33,677 nucleotides of DNA, taken from Fimbriimonadaceae bacterium (GTDB lineage: Bacteria; Armatimonadota; Fimbriimonadia; Fimbriimonadales; Fimbriimonadaceae). Position 1 is the stretch's first letter. Each line of letters begins with the position of its first letter. The position numbers and the translations under genes are program-made. Shown here piece after piece: positions 8,287 through 18,020 of this stretch. The stretch lies in NCBI GenBank assembly GCA_019638835.1, contig JAHBTC010000019.1, forward strand, positions 1 to 33,677. The letters run 5' to 3'. Under the pieces are notes generated by a model. That model saw only the letters and a program-made list of their open reading frames with translations. It did not search any database and was not told the origin of the DNA.

Positions 8287-9687
8287 ATGAGCGAGCCTAC
8301 TTCTCCCCATAGTGTTTCTCAACGCGTCCGCATCATTACGCTTGGCTGCGCCAAGAATGAAGTGGACAGCGAGGAAATCGCCGGAGTTTTGCGCGGGGAA
8401 GGACATGTGGTTGGCGCAAATGAAGACGCGGACGTGACGATCATCAACACGTGCGGATTTCTAGAAAGTGCGAAGCAGGAAAGTATCCGGACGATCCAAC
8501 AAGCCGTCGCATCAAAAGGGAATGGTCGTGTGATCGTCGCAGGTTGCCTCGCGCAACGAATGGGAGAAGAGTTGCGCAGACTGGCACCCGGAGCGGACCT
8601 CTACGTTGGTGTGGGACAGATGGCTCGATTTGGCGCGCTTGTGAAAGATGTGTTTGGTCACGCCGAATCTCGCGTCGAAGTAACCCCGCCCCACCACCGA
8701 TGGGCTGACGTCGCGACGCGGGCACGGACTGGAAAAGCATGGAGTGCCTATCTCAAGATCAGCGAAGGCTGCGATCATCGATGTACCTTCTGCACGATCC
8801 CTAGTTTTCGAGGAAATCACGTCAGCAAACCGATCGAGCGAGTTGTTGAGGAAGCACACCATTTGGTGAAGACAGGGGCGAAAGAGATCAACCTCATCGC
8901 CCAAGACGTCACCCAATACGGATACGACTTGTACAAAGAATTCACGCTTCCCAAGTTGCTTCGGGAGTTAAACGAGATCCCCGGCATTGAATGGGTGCGT
9001 CTCCTTTACTTCTATCCGAACCGTTTGACTGATGAAGTGCTTGACGCAATGGCTGATTGCGAGCATGTCCTGCCCTACGTAGACATTCCATTGCAACACG
9101 TTCACCCCGACACATTGCGTCGCATGAAACGACCATGGGACGGTGATCGCTATCTCGCCCTTTTCGACAAGGTGAGAGCCAGGCTCACCCGAGTCGCAAT
9201 CCGCACAACTTTCATCGTCGGATTTCCCGGCGAAACAGAGGCTGAGTTCTCTGCGCTCCTTGACTTCGTACGGACTGCCAGACTTGACCGAGTAGGGGCG
9301 TTCACATTTAGCCGCGAACCAGGCACACCGAGTTACGAAATGGAAGGTCAGGTGCCTGCGCGGGTGAAGCAAGAGCGATTTGATCGCTTGATGCGTGCGC
9401 AACAAGGCATTAGCCTCGCGATCAACCGGACTTACGAAGGGCACAGCCTGAAAGTTCTTGTAGAGGAAGCCAAAGATGGTTGGGTGGCTGGGCGGTCGTT
9501 CCGCGATGCCCCGGAAATTGACGGTTGGGTTTATGCTCAGGGAGATGCCGTGCCGGGTTCAATCGTTGAGGTGAAGGTCACAGAGGGCCGAATTCACGAT
9601 CTATACGGTCATTTAGCCGGAGTCACGGCGCCGAAACGTCGCGCTCTGACGCCGCTTACGATGAGCGGCCCTTCGGCTCCGCAATAG
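8287..9687 (+). CDS. rimO: Ribosomal protein S12 methylthiotransferase
   Basis: A radical-SAM enzyme that adds a methylthio group to the conserved aspartate of ribosomal protein uS12. Counting from ATG 8287 (466 residues), the N-terminal MTTase domain has cluster cysteines Cys21, Cys56 and Cys87. The radical-SAM motif is CDHRCTFC with Cys162, Cys166 and Cys169. RimO-type rather than MiaB-type signatures follow: QDVTQYGYDLY, PYVDIPLQH and MKRP. A C-terminal TRAM domain and a short Pro-rich tail end the protein. The frame is open upstream to TTG 8245, which would add 14 residues and has AGAGG only three bases before it. ATG 8287 has no Shine-Dalgarno either, so the start is uncertain. Confidence 0.93.
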   Translation: MSEPTSPHSVSQRVRIITLGCAKNEVDSEEIAGVLRGEGHVVGANEDADVTIINTCGFLESAKQESIRTIQQAVASKGNGRVIVAGCLAQRMGEELRRLAPGADLYVGVGQMARFGALVKDVFGHAESRVEVTPPHHRWADVATRARTGKAWSAYLKISEGCDHRCTFCTIPSFRGNHVSKPIERVVEEAHHLVKTGAKEINLIAQDVTQYGYDLYKEFTLPKLLRELNEIPGIEWVRLLYFYPNRLTDEVLDAMADCEHVLPYVDIPLQHVHPDTLRRMKRPWDGDRYLALFDKVRARLTRVAIRTTFIVGFPGETEAEFSALLDFVRTARLDRVGAFTFSREPGTPSYEMEGQVPARVKQERFDRLMRAQQGISLAINRTYEGHSLKVLVEEAKDGWVAGRSFRDAPEIDGWVYAQGDAVPGSIVEVKVTEGRIHDLYGHLAGVTAPKRRALTPLTMSGPSAPQ

Positions 9688-9729
9688 CTTAGGGTTGCTT
9701 TATGTGCCAACATCCAGACTCATCGCTTC

Positions 9730-11844
9730 ATGAGAATCGGTAATCCCCGCGAATCCTTCCGCCGGGCCGAAACCCCTTCCGTTCCGCTTCGAAGGCGGAT
9801 GCTACTCTGGTTCGGCTTGCTCACCCTCATCACGGCACTCGTGGTTGGCGGACTCGCGCAGTGGAACTCCAAACGGGTTGCCGATGAACTCTTAACCGAG
9901 TTAACAACGAGTATCGCCTCGCAAAGCGCCGATCGAACTTTGAGCCATCTCAAAGACAGTGAGCCCGCTTTGCGTCTCGCTCGAAGCGTTGTCCTCAGTC
10001 GCCTAGTTTATGGGGCCGGCGATAACCCCGCCGATCCCGAGATTTGGCAGGCACGCGCGCGCCTGTTGGCGCAAGTGCTGTTTTCGTCGCCCGGGGTGAC
10101 CCAAGTCTATATTGCCGACCGACAAGGATTCCTGGTCAAAGTTCGTCGAACGGGTGCGATTGCCGAAGTTGAGACCGCTCAACCCCGCGCGAACCGCTCA
10201 ACCCTATGGAATCGGTACGAGCTAACGGCGAAGGGGATCCTGAATCCACTTCCCCCGGTCGAGGATGCAAATGCCGCCACTTTTGATCCTCGAAAGCGAG
10301 GTTGGTATCAACAAGCGATCCAAGACGATAGCGTCCAATGGACGGATGTGTACCGTTTCGTCCGATCCGAAGCCAATGGCGTGACGGCCGCCGTCCGGTT
10401 AGTCGATCCCAACGGTGAAGGGATCGTCGGCGTACTCGCTGCCGATATCGAGGTGTCAGATATGAACGCATACCTGGCCGGGATTGAGACGGCAGGAAGC
10501 GGTCGAGTTTATCTCCTAGACGGCCAGGGAAGAGTGATTGCGGAGCCGGAGTCAACGGATAGCGGAGACGGTTTGATGAATGCCACTGATTCGCCGGATT
10601 CGGTTCTCAGGGCGGCGGCCAGTTCGTTGTCCGTGCCCGACGTCCAGCCTCATCGGATGGTCCGCGTAGGAGCGAAAGGTGGCCGATATCTCGCGGCTGC
10701 GGTTCCCGTCCCCTTGCGGCCGGCTGACCCTTGGTGGATTGTGGTTGCGGTGCCGGAAGCGGCGGTCGCAGGTCTCGTACAGCGACAAACGATGACTACA
10801 ATCTTCCTGAGCTTGCTCGGTCTGGTTGTCACGCTCGTAGCGGCATGGTGGCTCGCTCGGCGGATCGCGGCACCTCTACAGCGATTCGAAGAGGAGATGC
10901 ACGACGTTGGCCAGTTACGTTTCCATGCGGGCCGATTACCGCGCACGGGTCTACGAGAGATTGACGGAATGGCGACTGAGTTAGAGCGACTCAAGACAAG
11001 TGTCTCTGCGTTCGAGAAGTACGTTCCACCGGAACTTGTACGGATGATTCATACCGGTGGGCGTCCCGTAGAACTCGGTGTCGAACGCGCAACCGTTGCG
11101 GTGATGTTCGCCGACATCATCGGGTTTAGCCGACTGAGTCAGGAGTCCGAACCTGAAGCCCTCACGATTCAACTTGCCGACTTTTACGTGAATATGGAAG
11201 AGGTCGTCAGTGCGCAGGGAGGTGTCGTCGATAAGTTCGGCGGCGATAGCGTGATGGCTCTGTGGGGGACGCCCGCTCGACCGTCCACAAACCCCGGACG
11301 AGCCGCAATCCTTGCTGGGCTCGATTACATCCATAATCAACGGGCCGAGCCCTCCAAACTGCATTGCGGTATCGGAATTCATCTCGGAACCGCCGTCGTC
11401 GGCAACATCGGTACACCCAAGCGGATGAACTACACGGCAATCGGTGACACGGTGAACCTCGCCAACCGGATCGAAGATCTCACGAGGGTGTTTCGAGTTG
11501 ACCTCCTCGTGAGCAAGGCGGCTTGGGATCATGTCGGCGACGATGTTCTGGGTCGAGAGATCGATACTGTCGTAGTGCGCGGTCGTGACGAACCAGTGGT
11601 CATCTATCAGCCGCTAATCCGAAAGGAGTTGGCTACTGATCAGGACTATCGGCTCGTTGAGTTGTACGAACACGGCTTGGCACTCTACCGCCGAAAGATG
11701 TTTGAGGAGGCGGCGACGGTTCTCGCTGACCTTTTGGTGGAGATTCCCTATGATGTTCCTGCGGAAGTGTTACTCAAACGATGCCTCAGCTTCCAAAAGA
11801 AGCCGCCGAAACCCGATTGGGATGGCGTCACGATGTATGGCTAA
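9730..11844 (+). CDS. Cache-HAMP class III adenylate cyclase
   Basis: A membrane-bound receptor cyclase, 704 residues, predicted to make cAMP in response to an external ligand. It has TM1 at about 24-43, an extracytoplasmic double-Cache sensor at about 50-345 (with RGWYQQA at 190-196), TM2 at about 355-376, HAMP at about 377-430, and the cyclase domain at about 453-600. Catalytic residues are visible: metal Asp462 and Asp506, substrate-choosing Lys502 (DKFGGDSVMA) and Thr569 (YTAIGDTVNLANR), and transition-state Asn576 and Arg580. Lys plus Thr indicates ATP and the class IIIb type rather than GTP. A helical tail of about 90 residues (ELYEHGLALYRRKMFEEA) resembles one TPR pair. The 3' end abuts the 3' end of the RNase P RNA gene. 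Confidence 0.92.
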   Translation: MRIGNPRESFRRAETPSVPLRRRMLLWFGLLTLITALVVGGLAQWNSKRVADELLTELTTSIASQSADRTLSHLKDSEPALRLARSVVLSRLVYGAGDNPADPEIWQARARLLAQVLFSSPGVTQVYIADRQGFLVKVRRTGAIAEVETAQPRANRSTLWNRYELTAKGILNPLPPVEDANAATFDPRKRGWYQQAIQDDSVQWTDVYRFVRSEANGVTAAVRLVDPNGEGIVGVLAADIEVSDMNAYLAGIETAGSGRVYLLDGQGRVIAEPESTDSGDGLMNATDSPDSVLRAAASSLSVPDVQPHRMVRVGAKGGRYLAAAVPVPLRPADPWWIVVAVPEAAVAGLVQRQTMTTIFLSLLGLVVTLVAAWWLARRIAAPLQRFEEEMHDVGQLRFHAGRLPRTGLREIDGMATELERLKTSVSAFEKYVPPELVRMIHTGGRPVELGVERATVAVMFADIIGFSRLSQESEPEALTIQLADFYVNMEEVVSAQGGVVDKFGGDSVMALWGTPARPSTNPGRAAILAGLDYIHNQRAEPSKLHCGIGIHLGTAVVGNIGTPKRMNYTAIGDTVNLANRIEDLTRVFRVDLLVSKAAWDHVGDDVLGREIDTVVVRGRDEPVVIYQPLIRKELATDQDYRLVELYEHGLALYRRKMFEEAATVLADLLVEIPYDVPAEVLLKRCLSFQKKPPKPDWDGVTMYG

Positions 11845-11850
11845 AGGAAT

Positions 11851-12165
<315 letters not shown>

Positions 12166-12172
12166 AATCGCA

Positions 12173-12178
12173 AAGGTA
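12173..12178 (-). promoter_or_regulatory. Putative -10 hexamer TACCTT of rnpB
   Basis: TACCTT on (-) ends seven bases before the 5' end of the P1 helix, the usual -10 to +1 distance. The corresponding -35 region would lie under the first tyrS codons. Confidence 0.5.
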
Positions 12179-12194
12179 CCCTTTCGGCTTCTAA

Positions 12195-13454
12195 ATGGCC
12201 GGGTTTCGTTCTGAACTGATGAGGACGCTGGATGAGCGTGGGTTCATCCATCAATGCACCGACCCCGATGGGCTTGACGCTCTTGCCCTTAAGGGTCCGA
12301 TTACCGGCTATATCGGTTTCGACCTAACGGCGGACAGCCTGCATGTCGGAAGCCTCTATCCCTTGATGTTGCTGCGAATTCTTCAGCAGACCGGGCACCG
12401 CCCGATTGTCTTACTCGGCGGCGGCACCACCAAAGTCGGCGATCCTAGCGGCAAGGACGCTTCCCGCCAGTTGTTGACTCCAGAACAAATCAATGCGAAC
12501 AAGGAAGGATTGGGTTCGGTGTTTGCTCGCTTCGTTTCATTCGGCGATGGCGGAGCGATGATGGTCGATAACAGCGAATGGTTAGATTCGCTGAACTACC
12601 TTCAGATGCTGCGCGAGGTCGGAAGGCACTTTACGATCAATCGCATGCTGACGTTCGACAGCGTGAAGGCAAGGTTGGAACGCGAGCAACCTCTGACTTT
12701 CCTTGAGTTCAACTACATGATTTTGCAGGCGTACGATTTTGTTGAATTGGCCTCGCGTTACGGATGTCGGTTACAAATGGGGGCGAGCGACCAGTGGGGC
12801 AATATCATCAATGGAGTCGAACTTCATCGACGTATTCAAGGAGATGAAGACGACAAAGCCGCTCTGTTTGGCTTGACGTGCCCCCTCCTTACGGATGCCC
12901 AAGGCAATAAGATGGGTAAATCAGCGGCGGGGGCAATCTGGCTGAACGCCGACAAGTTGAGCCACTACGATTTCTGGCAGTACTGGCGCAATGTGGATGA
13001 CGCGGACGTCGCTCGGTTCCTGCGATTGTTTACCGAGTTACCTGCTGAGGAGCGTGAGAAACTTTCTGCGCTCTCGGGATCGGAGGTGAACGAGGCGAAG
13101 AAAGTTCTCGCAACCGAAATCACTGCGCTTGTTCGCGGGAGAGACGCCGCCGAGGAAGCCGCGCGGACCGCACAAGAGACTTTCGAATTAGGAACATCGT
13201 CGGCGGGTTTGCCGACGGTGACTGTATCGCAAGCGGATTGGGATGCCGGAATCCGCATTGTCGACCTTTTGGTTCGGTGTGGACTCGCAGACTCAAATGG
13301 GGCCGCGAAGAGACATCTCGCCGGAGGCGCGGTACGGGTGAACGACGAGCGTGTTGATGATTCTGGCTCGATATATGGTGCTTCGCAGTCCGTCGAAGGG
13401 GCAATCAAGGTGAGTTTGGGCAAGAAGCAGCACGTTCTCGTCAAGCCCGAATAG
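12195..13454 (+). CDS. tyrS: Tyrosine--tRNA ligase
   Basis: Class I synthetase charging tRNA-Tyr, 419 residues. The HIGH motif reads HVGS (residues 50-53 within LHVGSLYPL), a known variant of alphaproteobacterial and mitochondrial TyrRS. The tyrosine-binding [10 protein letters not shown] lies at about 195-204, KMSKS reads KMGKS (239-243), and a C-terminal S4 RNA-binding domain starts near residue 352 ([22 protein letters not shown]). The ATG at 12195 matches the start of E. coli TyrS; ATG 12219 would shorten the first helix. No Shine-Dalgarno or -10 is evident. Any promoter must sit within or beside the 5' end of rnpB. Confidence 0.97.
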   Translation: MAGFRSELMRTLDERGFIHQCTDPDGLDALALKGPITGYIGFDLTADSLHVGSLYPLMLLRILQQTGHRPIVLLGGGTTKVGDPSGKDASRQLLTPEQINANKEGLGSVFARFVSFGDGGAMMVDNSEWLDSLNYLQMLREVGRHFTINRMLTFDSVKARLEREQPLTFLEFNYMILQAYDFVELASRYGCRLQMGASDQWGNIINGVELHRRIQGDEDDKAALFGLTCPLLTDAQGNKMGKSAAGAIWLNADKLSHYDFWQYWRNVDDADVARFLRLFTELPAEEREKLSALSGSEVNEAKKVLATEITALVRGRDAAEEAARTAQETFELGTSSAGLPTVTVSQADWDAGIRIVDLLVRCGLADSNGAAKRHLAGGAVRVNDERVDDSGSIYGASQSVEGAIKVSLGKKQHVLVKPE

Positions 13455-13460
13455 GAAATC

Positions 13461-13489
13461 GCGGAACCCTCTTTGATCAAGGGTTCCGC
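13461..13489. terminator. Convergent hairpin terminator between tyrS and tlpA-like gene
   Basis: GCGGAACCCT and AGGGTTCCGC form a perfect 10-bp stem around a nine-base loop, seven bases after the tyrS stop. No proper T-run follows on either strand, so intrinsic termination is plausible but imperfect. Confidence 0.6.
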
Positions 13490-13511
13490 TCAATGTTCGA
13501 TTGGGCTTTGC

Positions 13512-14045
13512 TTAGCGTCGAACGTTCGGGAGCGCTCGGTTCGCGAGAACGATTTGCTCCATCTTCTCCGTCGTGAGCGGATCGGCGGCGAGGCCAGGGA
13601 ATCCTTGCCAGCGGACAATCCCATCTTTCGAAATCACCATTGCGTGGGGAATGCCCTTGACTCCGACCGTATTGCCCGTGCGGCGTTGCTCGTCTGTCGC
13701 CACCGCATAGTGCATTTCGGTCGACTTCATGAACTCAGAAATCGTTTCCGGTTTCTCGTTGCTCAAGCCGATGATTACGAGGTCGTCCTTGAATTTTTCT
13801 TGCCATTCGTTCAACTCAGGAATCGTCGCTCGGCAGGGACCGCACCAAGTTGCCCAAAAGTCGAGCAAGATGACCTTGTTGGTCAAGTTAGGGGCTTCAC
13901 CGCTGAACCAGGTCTCCACCTCGATTTTTGGGGCGGCTTTGCCTCGGAAATCGTTCTCAGCGTACAGTTCTTTTCCCTTGACTATCTCAGGGAAGGTTGC
14001 GGCTGGTTCAGAAAGTACGGCTGCAATAAGGATTGATGCAATCAT
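13512..14045 (-). CDS. TlpA/ResA-like exported thioredoxin (copy A)
   Basis: A periplasmic thiol-disulfide oxidoreductase of 177 residues. It has a short signal-like N-terminus (MIASILIAAVLS), then the AhpC/TSA-thioredoxin fold with LLDFWATWCGPCR (active-site CGPC near residues 68-71), IIGLSNE, and the cis-Pro loop GIPHAMVISKDG. The family reduces cytochrome c or exported protein cysteines. ATG 14045 lies six bases after TAATTT, so the mRNA is probably leaderless. A close paralogue occurs at 19510-20028 on the other strand. The start lies about 50 bp beyond the terminator of the lipoprotein at 14147, so this is its own transcription unit. Confidence 0.92.
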   Translation of the reverse strand: MIASILIAAVLSEPAATFPEIVKGKELYAENDFRGKAAPKIEVETWFSGEAPNLTNKVILLDFWATWCGPCRATIPELNEWQEKFKDDLVIIGLSNEKPETISEFMKSTEMHYAVATDEQRRTGNTVGVKGIPHAMVISKDGIVRWQGFPGLAADPLTTEKMEQIVLANRALPNVRR

Positions 14046-14051
14046 GCGCGT

Positions 14052-14057
14052 AAATTA
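14052..14057 (-). promoter_or_regulatory. -10 hexamer TAATTT of TlpA-like gene A
   Basis: TAATTT on (-), six bases, then ATG 14045. The preceding terminator separates it from upstream transcription. Confidence 0.5.
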
Positions 14058-14081
14058 CCTACTTTCCCCCTCACTTATTAG

Positions 14082-14126
14082 TTGCGAAAAAAAGAAAACC
14101 GCTCCGAGCATTTCGCTCGGAGCGGT
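14082..14126 (-). terminator. Rho-independent terminator of lipoprotein gene 14147
   Basis: ACCGCTCCGAGC and GCTCGGAGCGGT form a perfect 12-bp stem with a five-base loop (14098-14126). It is followed on (-) by a T-rich run, TTTCTTTTTTT. It sits 20 bases past the stop of the (-) gene at 14147. Confidence 0.92.
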
Positions 14127-14146
14127 CGAATGGCAATGGTTTGCGA

Positions 14147-14710
14147 TCAGCCCTTCTTGAACACCATCGTCGTGCCCGCTTCGGACAAGGTGATGGTTCC
14201 GTCGGCTTCAGAGAATGTTCCCGTCACGGGCTTCGTGTCTTCACCTTCGGCAGGTTTATCGTCCTTGGTTGTGGCGGTCATGGTGATCTTGTCGCCTTCC
14301 ATGGTGTAGGTGCCCGCCATAACGGACGTCGCGTCACCCGCCGGCATTGTGAGTGAGAATGTCTTGTCTTCCTTCACTTCCAAGCTCATCTTCTTGAGCA
14401 TTGCCTCAGGATCATTCTCCTGCATCATCTTCTCAAGTTCGGCGGCCTGCGCAGGGTTCGTCTTCTTCAGGGCTTCGACTTGGGTCATCGCCTGAGCCTT
14501 GGCGTCGTCTGCCTGCTTCTTCATCTCCTCGGTCATGACCGGGTGATATGTGCCGACGTGAGCCGGGCCACTCGCAACTGGCGCGGAGCCTCCTGTGGTG
14601 CCAGCGCCACCGGTGGATTCAGTGGTCTCAGCCGTGGCTCCGCTTTGGCAGCCCGTAAGCATCAAAGCACCAAGAGACAAAATGACGAAAAGTGAAGTAA
14701 TACTTCGCAT
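14147..14710 (-). CDS. Small lipoprotein of a local paralogous family (member 1)
   Basis: A 187-residue predicted lipoprotein; the signal peptide ends at LTGC (Cys21). A Gly/Thr/Ser-rich linker (22-50) leads to helices rich in Lys, Glu and Met (about 60-110), with a KKTNPAQAAELEKMM segment. C-terminal strands contain GTYTMEGDKITMTATTKDDKP and end in FKKG. The frame is open further upstream, but ATG 14710 lies seven bases after TACAAT, so that ATG is the start. It shares the 'GTY - charged turn - K(I/L)xMTA - G-K-P' pattern with the lipoprotein at 15238. Function unknown. Confidence 0.82.
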   Translation of the reverse strand: MRSITSLFVILSLGALMLTGCQSGATAETTESTGGAGTTGGSAPVASGPAHVGTYHPVMTEEMKKQADDAKAQAMTQVEALKKTNPAQAAELEKMMQENDPEAMLKKMSLEVKEDKTFSLTMPAGDATSVMAGTYTMEGDKITMTATTKDDKPAEGEDTKPVTGTFSEADGTITLSEAGTTMVFKKG

Positions 14711-14717
14711 ACGAGGA

Positions 14718-14723
14718 ATTGTA
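14718..14723 (-). promoter_or_regulatory. -10 hexamer TACAAT of lipoprotein 1
   Basis: TACAAT on (-), seven bases, then ATG 14710, with no Shine-Dalgarno. It decides the start codon against the longer open frame. Confidence 0.6.
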
Positions 14724-14788
14724 CCGGTGCTTTTCAACCGAATGGTAGAAATATGGCCCGTGATTGACCAAATCTTGCCGAATCTGGC

Positions 14789-15241
14789 CTACTTTTCCCA
14801 AATTAGGGGTGCGTCATCCACCTCAATCGTTAAAGTTTCTGAATCAGGGTCATACCGATATTGTTGAGGGATCAAGCCGAGTTCGGCGGTGGCGTTTCCG
14901 TTACGCATTTTGGGGGTGAGGGTCAACACGTTGTCCACTAACTTGGCTTCACCTTCTAGTACGGCGTCCTCACCGTCGTAAGAACCAACGTAGCGGTATG
15001 TGCCGTCCGACTTGATTTCAAGCCTTTGGCTCTGGACGATGCGCCGAGGATGATTCATTGCCATCTGTTCGGCGCGGTCTTTGTCTGTCTTCCAAGCATC
15101 AGCAACGAGCTTGTCGGCCTCCTGAAACTCCTTTTCGAGGTCAGGAGTAATTCGGATGCGATACGTTCCAAACAATCCTTTTGGTTGAGGCTGGCACGCT
15201 ATTGCGAGGAATAGGGCCGGAAGGAGCAAGGCGTATTTCAT
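14789..15241 (-). CDS. Small lipoprotein of the local family (member 2)
   Basis: A 150-residue predicted lipoprotein with lipobox AIAC (Cys16). After PKGLFGTYRI come acidic helices with KLVADAWKTDKDRAEQMA. Beta-strands follow (RLEIKSDGTYRYVGSY, KLVDNVLTLTPK), ending in a short acidic strand DDAPLIWEK. The order of elements matches the neighbours at 14147 and 15238, though identity is low. The ATG at 15241 overlaps the TGA of the upstream gene (ATGA), so translation is coupled to it. Function unknown. Confidence 0.8.
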   Translation of the reverse strand: MKYALLLPALFLAIACQPQPKGLFGTYRIRITPDLEKEFQEADKLVADAWKTDKDRAEQMAMNHPRRIVQSQRLEIKSDGTYRYVGSYDGEDAVLEGEAKLVDNVLTLTPKMRNGNATAELGLIPQQYRYDPDSETLTIEVDDAPLIWEK

Positions 15242-15699
15242 CTGCGGAAGATCTGCGGCCCGTTCGGGCCGGGAATCTCGATTGTCTTCGCCTGAGCATC
15301 GTAGTTGAACTCTTGCACTCGCTGCCCTGACTGGGCGGGCTTTCCGTTCATGGAGTCCGCTGTCATCACGAGTTTGTCTTCCCGAAACTCGTACGTTCCT
15401 AACATCACCTCAGGCTTGCCTTGGTTCGTAATGTTGAAAATGAACTGTCCGTTCTCTTTGAGTTCGATTGACATCCCTTGGACAGTGAGTCTTGGCTCTG
15501 GGAATGTCGCAGCCCGCTGGGGATCCTTCTTTCGGAGTTCTTCCCACGCCTTTTGTGCGGCGTCAATCACCGCATCTTGCTCGTTGGTCAAAACGAAATT
15601 GTAGACACCGGCCCGTTCCGCCATGACTGGATTCGGTTTCTGGCAGGCAGTGCAGGCGAGCAATGCACTGAACAAGGCGGTGACGATGACCGTTCGCAA
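15238..15699 (-). CDS. Small lipoprotein of the local family (member 3), TTG start
   Basis: A 153-residue predicted lipoprotein. The signal peptide has a lipobox LLAC (Cys16), with a second possible Cys19. Then GVYNFVLTNEQDAVIDAAQKAW, a Pro-containing helix (LRKKDPQRAATFPEP), and strands with GTYEFREDKLVMTADSMNGKP. The start is TTG at 15699: it gives a proper n-region (MRT), no in-frame ATG lies nearby, and TAACCT ends six bases upstream. It is the first gene of an operon with 14789, and is divergent from the DUF1549 gene 52 bp away. Function unknown. Confidence 0.8.
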   Translation of the reverse strand: MRTVIVTALFSALLACTACQKPNPVMAERAGVYNFVLTNEQDAVIDAAQKAWEELRKKDPQRAATFPEPRLTVQGMSIELKENGQFIFNITNQGKPEVMLGTYEFREDKLVMTADSMNGKPAQSGQRVQEFNYDAQAKTIEIPGPNGPQIFRR

Positions 15700-15705
15700 G
15701 TTTCA

Positions 15706-15711
15706 AGGTTA
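15706..15711 (-). promoter_or_regulatory. -10 hexamer TAACCT of lipoprotein operon
   Basis: TAACCT on (-), six bases, then TTG 15699. An identical hexamer with the same spacing serves the divergent gene. Confidence 0.55.
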
Positions 15712-15739
15712 CCAGTTACGGATTGAAGGAACAGGTAGG

Positions 15740-15745
15740 TAACCT
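15740..15745 (+). promoter_or_regulatory. -10 hexamer TAACCT of DUF1549/DUF1553 gene
   Basis: TAACCT, six bases, then ATG 15752. Mirror-image partner of the box at 15706-15711; together they form a divergent leaderless promoter pair. Confidence 0.55.
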
Positions 15746-15751
15746 TTTCTT

Positions 15752-18016
15752 ATGAATGGATGGAGGTTGACCTGCGCATGGGCTGCGGCCCTCATTCCAT
15801 TCGTTCTCGCTCCCGCCCTCTTGGCGAATCGTCCCGCGATTTCCCCCCAGTCCGGCCCCGTCACATTCGAGAAAGATGTACTCCCGATCTTTCGGGCACA
15901 CTGCACGAACTGCCACGAAGAAGGGAATGATAGCGGTTTTCTAGACCTGACGAACCGAGAACTGATCCTGGAGGGCGGAAGAAGTGGCCCCGGCGTAATC
16001 CCCGGTGACCCGGAGAAAAGCATTTTGCTGCGACGGGTTCTGGGGCTCGATGGGAAGCCACAGATGCCCAAAGGGTTTGGCCCCATCAGCGACGAAAAAA
16101 TGGCCACGATTCGGGTCTGGATAAGCCAGGGGGCTCTCGCAACCCCGGCAGGTACCGATACGCGACACTGGTCGTACATTCCTCCGGTTCGCCCCGAAGT
16201 TCCTGAGGGTGCAGGTTCACCGATTGACCGACTTGTCGAAGCAAAACTGGCAGAGCAGGGCCGATCTTTCTCTCCTGAAGCCGACCGTGAAACTCTAATC
16301 CGTCGCGTCTCGCTCGACTTGACCGGATTGCCTCCGACTCCCGAAGAAATCGCATCGTTTCTTAGCGATCGTGAGCCGGATGCCTACGAGAGAGTTGTCA
16401 ATCGCCTACTAGACAGTCCTTCGTACGGTGAGAGAATGGCAAGGCCTTGGCTTGACCTTGCCCGGTTCGCCGACACCAATGGTTACGAGAAAGACGAAAG
16501 ACGCCAAAACTGGGCTTGGCGCGATTACGTGATTCGTTCGTACAACGAGGACAAACCGTTCGACCAGTTCACACGTGAGCAGATCGCCGGAGACCTGCTC
16601 CCTAATGCAACGCGAGAACAACTGATTGCCACCGGATTCCATCGCAACACCATGCTCAACCTGGAGGGGGGAACCGATCCAATGGAGCAGCGATGGCTTG
16701 TCCTTGTTGATCGGGTCGCTACGACCGGAACAGTTTGGATGGGTACATCTTTCGGATGCGCGCAATGTCACGACCACAAGTTCGACCCGATTTCCCAGAA
16801 GGAGTTTTATCAGTTGTTGGCTTTCTGGGAGAGTGCTGACGAACCCAGTCTTCCCCTCGCCGAAACGGAAACTAAGCCATTTCTTGACCGCCTGAAGGCG
16901 CGGCAGGCTTCGGTAATGGCTCTGCCGGATTCCGAACCCAAAAGAGTCATTCTCGCCGAGATTAAGGCCCAGATTGAAGCATTGCCCCAAAACCAGACGC
17001 TGATCTTTCAGGAAAGCGATCGCACCGCCGAAACACCGATTCGGAACGGCGGTGTCTATCTCAGCCCAGGCGAAAAGGTTGTCCCCGGGGTCACGACACG
17101 GATCGCACCTTGGTCGGAGTCGTATCCGAAGAATCGGCTTGGTCTCGCCGAGTGGCTGATCTCACGCGAGAATCCGCTCACGGCACGAGTACAGGTCAAC
17201 CGAGTTTGGGAACTGTTCTTTGGACGAGGGCTTGTCAAGTCGTTAGGAGACATGGGGACTCAGTCGGAGGTGCCGGTGCAAGGGGCGCTTCTGGATTATC
17301 TCGCGGTTGAGTTTATGGACGGGAGTTGGCGGTTGAAGCCCCTGATCAAGCAGATCGTGATGAGCCGGACATACCGCCAATCTAGCGCGATGACCGAAGA
17401 TGCGCTCGGCTGGGATCCCGAGAATGTCTATTTAGGTCGCGGAGCAAGATTTAGGATGGAGGCGGAGATGATCCGCGACAATGCCTTAGCGATCGCCGGC
17501 CTTCTTGATACAACTATTGGTGGGCCGAGCGCATTTCCAACCCAGCCTGAAGGGATCTGGAATATTCCTTACAACGGAGATCGCTGGCCGATCGAACTGA
17601 GCAGCGATCGCTATCGCCGGGGGATCTACACGTTCTGGAGAAGAACGTCGCCGTACCCTTCCTTCCTTTCGTTCGATGCTGCGAGCCGGGAGGTTTGCCT
17701 CCCTGGTCGAACGCGCACGAATACGCCTCTGCAAGCGCTGATTACGCTTAATGATCCGGTCTTCCTTGAGGCCGCTTCTGGACTCGCAACCCGAATGAGA
17801 GAAGCGGACGATGAAACGGTCTCTAGGATTGAGCGGGGTTACCTGCTTGCCCTTGCCAGAAAGCCATCCGCCGTCGAAACAAACCTTTTGGTTGAGTATC
17901 AGAACGCGCAAGAAGAAAGACTAAGATCGGATGGCGCGCGAGATGCAGAAGGTGAGTCTTGGCGGTTGGTTGCAAGCGTTCTGCTGAACCTTGACGAGAC
18001 GATCACAAAGGAGTAA
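15752..18016 (+). CDS. Planctomycete-type cytochrome C / DUF1549 / DUF1553 protein
   Basis: A 754-residue exported protein with an N-terminal signal peptide (about 1-25). The PSCyt1 domain carries haem-binding CTNCH (Cys51, Cys54, His55). DUF1549 (PSCyt2) spans about 155-350 ([31 protein letters not shown]) and ends with a second CxxCH (CAQCH, 336-340). DUF1553 (PSD1) runs from about 455 to 735 ([24 protein letters not shown] begins it). The family is abundant in Planctomycetes, Verrucomicrobia and Armatimonadota and is usually paired with DUF1501, as here. A role in periplasmic electron transfer or polysaccharide handling is guessed in the field, not shown. The gap between DUF1549 and DUF1553 is short, with no added sugar-binding domain. 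Confidence 0.93.
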   Translation: MNGWRLTCAWAAALIPFVLAPALLANRPAISPQSGPVTFEKDVLPIFRAHCTNCHEEGNDSGFLDLTNRELILEGGRSGPGVIPGDPEKSILLRRVLGLDGKPQMPKGFGPISDEKMATIRVWISQGALATPAGTDTRHWSYIPPVRPEVPEGAGSPIDRLVEAKLAEQGRSFSPEADRETLIRRVSLDLTGLPPTPEEIASFLSDREPDAYERVVNRLLDSPSYGERMARPWLDLARFADTNGYEKDERRQNWAWRDYVIRSYNEDKPFDQFTREQIAGDLLPNATREQLIATGFHRNTMLNLEGGTDPMEQRWLVLVDRVATTGTVWMGTSFGCAQCHDHKFDPISQKEFYQLLAFWESADEPSLPLAETETKPFLDRLKARQASVMALPDSEPKRVILAEIKAQIEALPQNQTLIFQESDRTAETPIRNGGVYLSPGEKVVPGVTTRIAPWSESYPKNRLGLAEWLISRENPLTARVQVNRVWELFFGRGLVKSLGDMGTQSEVPVQGALLDYLAVEFMDGSWRLKPLIKQIVMSRTYRQSSAMTEDALGWDPENVYLGRGARFRMEAEMIRDNALAIAGLLDTTIGGPSAFPTQPEGIWNIPYNGDRWPIELSSDRYRRGIYTFWRRTSPYPSFLSFDAASREVCLPGRTRTNTPLQALITLNDPVFLEAASGLATRMREADDETVSRIERGYLLALARKPSAVETNLLVEYQNAQEERLRSDGARDAEGESWRLVASVLLNLDETITKE
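18007..18013 (+). promoter_or_regulatory. Strong Shine-Dalgarno for DUF1501 gene
   Basis: AAAGGAG ends seven bases before ATG 18021 and overlaps the last codons of the upstream gene. It fixes the start and contrasts with the leaderless first gene of the unit. Confidence 0.8.
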
Positions 18017-18020
18017 CCGC

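Noticed and set aside
9730-11844. Cyclase as a guanylate cyclase
   Set aside because: The substrate-choosing pair is Lys502/Thr569, typical of class IIIb ATP-using enzymes, not the Glu/Cys of guanylate cyclases.
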